Below are positions 45,501 to 53,500 of a stretch of 64,000 nt of DNA, piece after piece. The DNA is taken from positions 5,945,862 through 6,009,861 of the forward strand of contig JABAKD010000018.1 in the NCBI GenBank assembly GCA_012845835.1. The letters run 5' to 3'. The position numbers were made by a program, and so were the translations under genes. The notes beneath the pieces are model-generated. The model was not told the origin of the DNA. It worked only from the letters and a program-made list of their open reading frames with translations, and searched no databases. The stretch is from Undaria pinnatifida. Taxonomy: Eukaryota > Sar > Phaeophyceae > Laminariales > Alariaceae. Position 1 is the stretch's first letter. The number at the start of each line of letters is the position of its first letter.

Positions 45501-48500
45501 GGCTCCAGTCAATCTGGAGCTGAGGAATACCCTAGGGGAAAAGCACAAACCAAAGGTGGTACACGCATAAATCACAGCTGACGCAATTCATGCCTCCACC
45601 AGAAACATATAAAAGTGAAATCGGGAGTCAGTCTACGATGTGCCAGGTCCATACCAGTGCATACGTCTCATTACTCGCGCCTGGAAAAACCGACTATACC
45701 GCTTGCCACCCAAGAAAGACTACCACGTATATATTACACGTAGTATCTATCACTACGCATACGCACAACAGACGCAAGTCAATTGGAAAAAAGAAACAAA
45801 GAGAAAGGAAAGGAAATGGGGCATGGGGCCAAGAAAAAGAAAAGGTAAATAATTTTTGGGGGGTCTACTGGCGAGTCTGCCACCAGAACGATGCCACGTG
45901 GTTTTTCGACGATCTACAGCAGTACTACGAACGACTTCCGATACACCCACCGAAGCACGGACTACCGGCGAATTACGCGATCGACAGCTGGCCGTGGTTG
46001 TCACGTGTCTCTGTGTTGGGGTCCCCTGTGCGCTGCCTCTTGTTGGCTCTTGTTTGGGTAAAACATGCGGTGTGCTCGATGGTCTCATGGCAGCGGCACA
46101 CCAGAATCAGAACTTCCGCTCGTACGACGTATCATTCTTACAGGAAATGTAATATGTTTTTCTCCATCAATATGAACATAAAACGGTTGTTATATATTGG
46201 ACAGAGTGATGCGTGTACGACTAAACTTGCCAACTGCACTCGTACTGCACTTTGAGCTATCTGCTGTGGTTCTGGTTGCGACTTGTTGCTGCAGTATGTG
46301 CTAGAAGTTTCGCCCTTCGGCTACTGCTGCTGCACCTGATGTTGTGAGTTTGCCAATGTTGTCAGTTGGCGTTCATGCTCGTCGTACATACTGCTGTTCT
46401 CACCCAGTACGTAGTAAGGGTTTCTTCGTACCTCGACGGCACGACGACGAGCTCAAAACAAAAGGGAGGTGACATGAAATGGCGTGGACAATGGCCACAT
46501 AGAAGCGAGCACAGCGGGATAGTTCGCTGTGAATCAACCGCACTCGTTCATGCCTAGTCTACAGCAGAGGCCGCCTGGAGTGTCAGCGGCCGTGCTAAAG
46601 CCAGGGCCAAAGGCCGAAGAGACGGCTCTACCTGCTTGGTTTTGTCTCGAGATTCTGTTACATGAAAATATCATGATTCCATGGTTTGGGAGTTATTTTG
46701 TCACGAAACGTTTTGCCGTCGGTAATTTGTGTCGCGAAGTTGTTGGATATCGTCGGTAACTTGTGTGACGTTTTAGGTGAACCCACACTAAAAAAATGAA
46801 TTTCCAGCTGGCTAAACGAGCAGAAACAAAAGCAATAAAAAGGCCGGGCAAGAAACCAAACGAACTAGTAAAAAAGTAAAGCAAAGAAACTAACGCTCGA
46901 GAGTATGCCACCGCAAAATTCCAAACATTATCACGTACCGTTTGGAAATGATGCCAATTTTGTAAATCATTCAGGCGTTGCAGCCATTAAGATTCAACAA
47001 TTTTTCCAAAATTCCTCCTCGACTACGCGGAAGTGTGGTGAGCTAAAGCTTTATTTTTCCCCATCCGCCGGAGGATAAAAAAAAAAAAAAAAAAAAAGTC
47101 CTCCTCGACATGCGGTATTTTTGCAACTTCTCGCTCGTCTCGCTCAGCACCCGTCCGCGTTCACGTCGATGTGCGGAACGGACACGGCAGGGCGAGGGGC
47201 GTTGGAGCCGCCCCCTGAAGGCGGCGCTCGAACGAAGCTATATTCGACCGAGAATTCCAGTTCCGCGAATCGCATACTTCGGCCGAGACAAAAAACTCCT
47301 GACCAAATACATGAGACCAAGGAATGATTTTATATATGGAGTATATATTTATATAATACCTGGAACACGGGTTCCTTTCTCACCGGATTGCACTTTCGAT
47401 TTGCTCAAAATGAGCATTTTTTTTGGGGGTTAAGGTACACTGTTGATGATATAAAAGCTCCTTAAGCGAGGGGCCCCAGAAAAATAAAGCGCGCACCTCT
47501 TCGTACCGCCGCTTGTGTCCGAAACTTAGTGAAGTTAGCATTGGGCATCTGGTGTGTGTTGGAGAGATTTTGTCAGACGTGAAAAATTCAGATTCCAGCG
47601 GGAAAATTAAAACACAGACATTTGGTCGAACAATACAGAGCGCGTGAAAAAAGCGCGCTCGTTTTTGGTAAACCGAACCGTTGGAATTCTTCACGCATTG
47701 GGTGGACACCCTGCGCCTATTTTGTCGTCATGGTGTCTTGTACAGGAGGTGAAAATAGACACTATGCGCCTATTCTGTCGTCATGGTATGTTGTGCAGGA
47801 GGATCTGTGTAAACAGTACAGATCCATCCCAGGGAACATGTGCTACAGTAGGCGTTAGATCATGTAGATCACCCGGTTCTCACCCGGCGACATGATATGT
47901 TCAGGTGGGCTTGAGCCTCCTTGGGCTTTTAGCCTAAAATACCTAAACGAGCCTTTTTTTTTCCGTTTATGGAACCCAAAAACAAGTTTTGTTTAAAAAA
48001 AACTAAAAATAAACGGTTTGGGGTTTGTTTTTCCGGGACGAGGGGAAATTTCACCCGCGGGAGCCAACTTTCAATAATTTTAACCCTTTTGAGATAACGC
48101 CAACAATTGAGATGTAAACCCTTTCGTTTTGGAGACCGTTGGCAGACTACGGATCTGTCTGCCCTGAAGAAGCTAAACACCGGAATACGGATCTGGATCT
48201 GATCTGCCCCGATGTGTGGAATTCTTCCGCAGGAGCTGTTTTTTTTATTCAAATCTTCCATTCCATAGCAAACTGCAGTCGGTAGGGCTGTGAGCTGGCT
48301 TGACTTGAGCTAGATACGAACTACCTCGAATGATAAAAAGCCATCACCGACTTTTTTTTCACCGAGGCTGTGTTTTGCTCTACCTGGTGGTCATTCGCGG
48401 TAATGTCTCCGAACGGACTGTCCTGGGTGTAAAATTTTCCGCTGGCGGGCCCCTCCTACGAGGACCCTGATCCCAGGCGCCTTTTCTCCACCAAACTCGG

Positions 48501-50518
48501 GGTTTCCACCACAACGGCCACAGCGAACGGAGAACGCCGCTGAAACTAGTACAAGGTATATTAGTGTCTGATCTACGCCAAGCTCGTGTCTGCCGATAGT
48601 TGCCCCCCTTTGGAGGCCGTTCCTTTTGCGGAAATAGGAGTCCATTTCGATTTTTGTCCTCAGCTTCCTTTATGATTATTGGCCCGAGCTACGATAGAAG
48701 TGGCACGTGTCGGAATATTACGCTGGGACAGATTATATACATGTTTTGAAACTTTTTGGTTTATGTTCCACCGCATTATCTCAGGTTGCGCCGCATTTCT
48801 TTGTTGAACTGCAGCTGTGGTTTTACGCACACACATATATGCAGACACCCTTTTGTACCGCGGCCCATTGGAAGAAGCCCTGCTGGCAACGACCCACGGG
48901 TACCATACCAATCCGGGTGATATCGACAGTACTGTGGAAGACAGGGTACGTAGATTGCGTCAATCTGCGATGACGCATGCCAACCATGAAGACATGTTAA
49001 CCAAGGTCCAATCTATGAGATCCGCCATCAATGGTGGGTCTCCGCGATGGTTGACGCCCGCGAATATCAAGCCCGACTGCGCCAGGGCGTGAAGGTCCCT
49101 CTACAAGAGCCACCCAAACTCCTAACTCTCACTCGTAGATCTCTCCTTGCTCGAAGCGAGGGAGGTTAGTGAAGGCACATCCTTGCCACATATAGTAGCA
49201 ACGAGCGAGTCTCGGCCTCGGCGAATCTCCGTCCAAGCCCAAGACCGTGCCGACATCGTCGGTGGAGGCGTCCTTCACGTTGGCGTCGACGATGAGGTAG
49301 CATCCCCTTTTCGCTAACGGGCCTAGGCCAATAACGCGAGCGGCCCTGTGTCCCACTCGAAAAATAATCGTACAAAGATGTGGTGATGGCGCAGCGTAGC
49401 AGGCAATGCACACGTCGGACAGGTGACCGATCCCCACTTAATGGTCTATATCTCTTTTTCAGGGAAGATCTGTACGTTCTCTAGCTCTAATTACCGGATG
49501 GGAGACGTGCGATCTGCTCGATCTATCTAGCACATGTTTCCTGGGTTGGATCTGCACTCTCGGCATGCAAGACCCTGCACAACATATCGTGCTGGCAAGT
49601 ACAGCATCAACTACTGTAGATTATCTAGATGATCTAATAATGGATCGTGATCTGTTCGAGGTGCGCAACAAGTTCCATGGTGGTGTACAATGTACGCCGC
49701 GAAAACCAGAATATTAGGCAGTTCAAAAAATGCTTGGCAAATAGATAGGCCAACCACTCGCGCCGGTGGCCCTGGGGCCGCTGAAATTGCCTTGGCCTTG
49801 GCCGACTGCGGATCGTACCGCAAATTTGATAGAACCCATTCACAATCATGGCTCATTCACGGATAGTGCTGTACCTGGTATATATGTACTGCTGTACAAC
49901 AAGTTGTTTCGGAGCTCCCGCTTGTCCGATGCGACCGTGCTCTGCTGTTTTGACGCTCCTGTTGTGTCGCCTTTTTTGCGTTTTCGTGCACTGCACGCCC
50001 ACGGTATTCAAAGGCAGATGACGACACCGCGCTTCCCAATTGTTTTTTCGATATGCATGGGTTACGTAGGTAAATCGTCGTGTTTCGCGTGCTCTCTTTG
50101 CCTACCGTTGTGCCGGTGGGGTGTCATGGAGCTGCAGCTTCGTTGGATACCCCGTGCTCTGCCTTTTTGACGTTCCTGCTTTGTTTTTGGTCTTGTCGCT
50201 GTATCGCTTGCCGAAGGTGAACAACCCTCGGGCAGGAGAAACGAACGTCAAGTACGCGCCCTACGCGGAGGACTACTTAGCTCTAAACCCGAACAGGTGG
50301 GTGCTGTGCGTTTACATTCTCGCCATACCATGATGGTGATGGTGATGATGATGGTGGTGGTGATGATGATGGTGGTGGTGATGATGATGATGATGGTGAT
50401 GGTGACGATGATGATGATGATGGTGGTGGTGATGATGATTATGACTATAATTATGATTATGATTATGATTATGATTATGATGATGATGATTATGATGATG
50501 ATGATCGTGATTATGATG

Positions 50519-50550
<32 letters not shown>

Positions 50551-53500
50551 TATGATTATGATTATGATTATGATTATGATTATGATTATGATGATTATGA
50601 TGATGATTATGATGATGATTATGATGATGATGATGATGATGACGCATGATGATGACGATGATGATGATATTCTCGCAAAACCCCTTTTCCTCAAGTCTCG
50701 CCCCGTGTCGACAAAAACAGCGGAAAAGCATCCCGATGGAACCAAAAAAACAAAACCCCGTGAATTCGCAGGTCATCATCCTCTCTGACAAAAACGCGCC
50801 TCATCCGAATCAGCAGAGCATAAGGGACTGCTTTCTCTCCCCCCCGCGCCTTACCCATCTTGAGCTCCCCGAAACAAGGGTTTGTTGCTTGCCGGTCGCA
50901 CGAACATTCATGCGTGTTTCTCCTTAACTCTCTCACGCTGTCTCTTGTTTTTTCTCGCCCCCGGGTTTTGTCCCGAGCAAAACCGTCTCGATTTTGGTGT
51001 GATCGTGGCAATTATTGTGATTCGGTCGCTCGATTTTTTGTGCAGCCGCCGCGATTTTTGCGTAACCGTTGACGACGATTTTTGTGTAACCGCAGTGATT
51101 TTTGTTGTTTCGCCGCCGCTTTTTTTTGCTCAATAGGAGCCTGGTGACGAACCAAGACGAGTTCGATCGCCTCTGGCCGGACATTACGGAGGCCACGCAC
51201 TTCCGGTGGAAGTACGGAGGGGAGGCGGGGCCTAGCGTTATCCGGTGAGCACACCAACCCGACAATAAAATATAGGCTCGATATGAATAATGCTTGAAAA
51301 TACTGCGAAACTCGCGAGATCTTAGGGAGGGGATGGTAAATGAGCATCCCCGGGTCAACCAATGGATTTTTCTATGTTCAATATATATCTGCTTGGGGAT
51401 ACGATTGCTTACGAGTCTGGGTCGTTGATAATAACAGTTCCGCATGGCCTCATTCCCGTATCGAGCTTTTACACGTACCCCGGTGGCGTATGAGGTTATC
51501 CTCGAGCCTGGTATAGGTCAGTTTCGTGAGTTCGAGCCCCGCCGAGTGCATTCTCGTACAAATTCGTTGGGACTTCTTCTTGTGCACAAATTGACCTGCG
51601 GAAAGCGCGAGAGCGTGAGTTAGCGACATTCGATGAAAAATCGACGAGCAGTGGGATTGCTGAACCCCATGCGCGATAAAAATTGAAGGCAAGAACCGGG
51701 GGGGAGAAGGGACGACACCTGCGACCACGGCTGGTCCTGAAGCTGGAAAGTGAAAGTGTGAGGGAAAAAAAAAAAACTTGATGTCTTCCGTATCACAATT
51801 CCGTATCGAGCTTTTACATTGTATTGTCTTTTGTATCGAGCTTATGTTTTATTGTTGGACTGGCATTCGACTACATTATTTGCTGGCTGTGGCCGGCCCT
51901 CAACTAGCTGCGGCCGACCCTCGATTCTGATCGGCCGGGAATTGGGGTGTTTCATGGGCCCTCCCGGTGGTTTCTTTTATGATAAAAAATGTACTGTTAT
52001 AACATCAGCCGCTAATTGGGGTAGCAATGGTGACCGCCGGTGGGGGCAGCTCGCGCTGGCGTTGCCACGGGAGCTGAAGGATACGCCAGCTAGCGCTGGA
52101 TTGCCAATACAATTGTGTTGAAATTGACACACACGTGTAAAAATACGTGGACGTGTAGTGAGCTTAAGCTTTACTTTCCCCCACACGCCAAAGGATACGT
52201 GAAAAAGAAAAAAAAAACAGCCATCGACGCCTTGTCGACTAACTCGGGGTTTACTTTCGGATCGCCCCCCGCAATAGAAACGCCATCGTATCTTGGTAGT
52301 GGGTAGGATTACTTGCTGGTGGGGAGTAACCTATACCGGTCGCCCCGGTGGCGTATGAGGTTATCCTCGAGCCTGGAATCGGTCAGTTTCGTGAGTTCGA
52401 GTCCCCCCGAGTGCATACTCGAATACATTCGTGGGCCCTTTTTCTTGTGCACAAATTGGCTTGCGGAAAGCGCGAGAGCGTGAGTTGGCAACACTCGATG
52501 AAAAATCGACGAGCAGTGGGATTGCTGAACCCTATGCGCGATAAAAATTGGAGGCAAGAACCGGGGGGAAGAAGGGACGACACCTGTGACCACGGCTGGT
52601 CCAGAAGCTGGAAGGTAGACGTGTGCGGGAAAAAGAAGGAAAGAAGTAACCAATGGTAGGGTTACTTGGTACCGTAGTGGGTAGGATTACTTGGTAGTGC
52701 GGTAGGGTCTTTTGGTAGGTGGCTCGGGTTACCTGGTAAGTGGGTAGGGTTACTTGGTATTGGGCAGGGTTATACACAAGTCTTGGTGAGGATACATGTA
52801 CAACAATAATCGAGATGTTCGATCTCACAGATGTAATGTATGGCAATTTTTTATAGTATACCAGGTATCTGGTACCTGGTATGCGCTCACGTGTTGCCAT
52901 TGCTTACCTGAATCTATTTTTACTTGTCTATACGTGTCGGTACCTTTATACCCTGGGTCAGTTTGGAGGACTGAAGTCTGGGTGGGATCAGGCCTGGGTG
53001 GGATTGGGATGCCAAGCGGGAGCAGGATGCCAATTTGCGCGTGCGTGCGTGTGTGCGTGCTTTGACCACTGAAAGAGCCGGAAATATCAGTAATTGACCC
53101 AATAAATGGGTTTGTCGAATGCCCGCTACCAGGCACACGGTAAGCTCTGCCGCAAGGAGGCGCGATCGACCGTCCGCACGGTGCCAGGCCGTGGGCAAGA
53201 AGTACCACACGTGCGAGTGCATGTGTGATAAGATTTATAATTGTTGGCTCTTTACCGTGGACAGTTCGATCATTATTATTTATTTATTTATGTTTCTCCC
53301 TTTTTTACATTGCCCGACTCCGACGCCGACCGCGACCCCGTACGTACGGCCCCCGCTCAACCAGGAACGTAGAATCTAGATGGCCTAGATCACGTTATGC
53401 CCTACCAGGTATGTGTTACATCGCTAAAAGTAGTCGGCTCATGTTTAAAGAACCAAAAGGCATATTCGAGGGTTGTGTTTGTTCTCTGCCTCACCCCCCC

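Larger units (their letters stand above)
30472..50216 (+). other. Giant intron 1 of the glycosyltransferase-like gene
   Basis: 19,745 bp between GTATGT and a GAAG acceptor. It holds the repeat and element features listed separately between 32988 and 49660. Stretches with nothing recognised: 30472-32987, 38100-38850, 41501-42125, 44000-47020 and 47100-48800. A 31-bp run with (GT)n at 32217-32234 is the only simple repeat in the first of these. Confidence 0.75.

Noticed and set aside
50248-50791. Poly-Ile, poly-Met and poly-His frames up to 165 codons
   Set aside because: Microsatellite translations. The upstream end of this region does contain a real exon (50217-50296) in another frame.
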